Shown: piece after piece, positions 32,491 through 32,627 of the stretch
Numbering within the stretch: the stretch's first letter is position 1
Layout of the letters: every line of letters begins with the position of its first letter
Notes under the pieces: generated by a model
Told to the model about the DNA's origin: nothing
The model's database searches: none
The model's input: the letters and a program-made list of their open reading frames with translations, nothing else
Assembly: GCA_036494675.1 (NCBI GenBank)
Contig: DASXOA010000187.1
Location: forward strand, 1 to 32,627
From: Rugosimonospora sp036494675
GTDB taxonomy: Bacteria > Actinomycetota > Actinomycetes > Mycobacteriales > Micromonosporaceae
Length of the DNA stretch: 32,627 nucleotides
Direction of reading: 5' to 3'
Program-made: the position numbers and the translations under genes

Positions 32491-32627
32491 GCGATCATCG
32501 AGTGGCAGCGGGTGCGTTGGTAACCGCTGGTACCCGTTCGTGACCGGTCGCGGCAAGGGCCACTGGCACGCGGTCGGCAAGTTCGATCTTGGATCTGTAG
32601 GTGCGGCACTGGGCTGCTAGCGTGCAG

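Noticed and set aside
32448..32520. Intact tRNA gene
   Set aside because: No D arm or matching 5' acceptor strand can be found to the right, and the anticodon stem does not pair properly.

Overview
The window is about 32.6 kb of very GC-rich actinomycete DNA. GTG and TTG starts are common, G/C dominates third codon positions, ribosome binding sites are of the GGAGG type, and there is a complete conservon (cvnA-D). The combination of a diterpene cluster, a conservon and many secreted carbohydrate-active proteins points to a filamentous actinomycete. Micromonosporaceae is my best guess at family level, but this is inference from style and gene content.

Left part (1-7 kb): the 3' end of an expansin-like cellulose-binding protein, a secreted GH29-like glycosidase with two carbohydrate-binding modules, a small NAD-dependent epimerase/dehydratase, and a large secreted protein joining a BNR (sialidase-like) propeller, a ricin-type lectin, an SGNH esterase and a CBM. 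This looks like secreted polysaccharide or glycoconjugate processing. LacI/CebR-like palindromes lie at the GH29 promoter and at the promoter of an alpha/beta-hydrolase lipoprotein near 12.9 kb.

Middle part (7-15 kb): a PaaI-like hotdog thioesterase, a large membrane-anchored patatin-like protein, an SDR oxidoreductase, the alpha/beta-hydrolase lipoprotein, and a two-gene operon of an M19 dipeptidase and a GntR/UTRA regulator with a candidate operator just upstream.

Core (15.1-25.5 kb): on the minus strand a conservon (NIT-domain sensor kinase CvnA, roadblock CvnB, DUF742 CvnC, small GTPase CvnD) lies immediately downstream of a diterpenoid cluster. That cluster has a class II diterpene cyclase with a DADTT motif, a divergent small class I terpene synthase, a convergent cytochrome P450 and a divergent polyprenyl (GGPP-type) synthase. 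Together these can make GGPP, cyclise it in two steps (class II, then class I) and oxidise the hydrocarbon. The conservon is a plausible membrane-associated signalling partner. This is the most interesting region.

Right part (25.5-32.6 kb): an unrecognised membrane protein, an intrinsic terminator, a large secreted DUF3616/Ig-like protein with a TTA third codon, a TrmO-type tRNA methyltransferase, a GNAT acetyltransferase, an uncharacterised protein with L7/L12-like and possible Imm1-like segments, and what looks like the 3' half of a tRNA near the right edge (possible att scar).

Two recurring features are short GC-rich tandem repeats (13-22 bp units, different at each place) in six intergenic spots, and convergent gene pairs whose 3' ends overlap (three cases). 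I see no rRNA, intact tRNA, transposase or CRISPR array.
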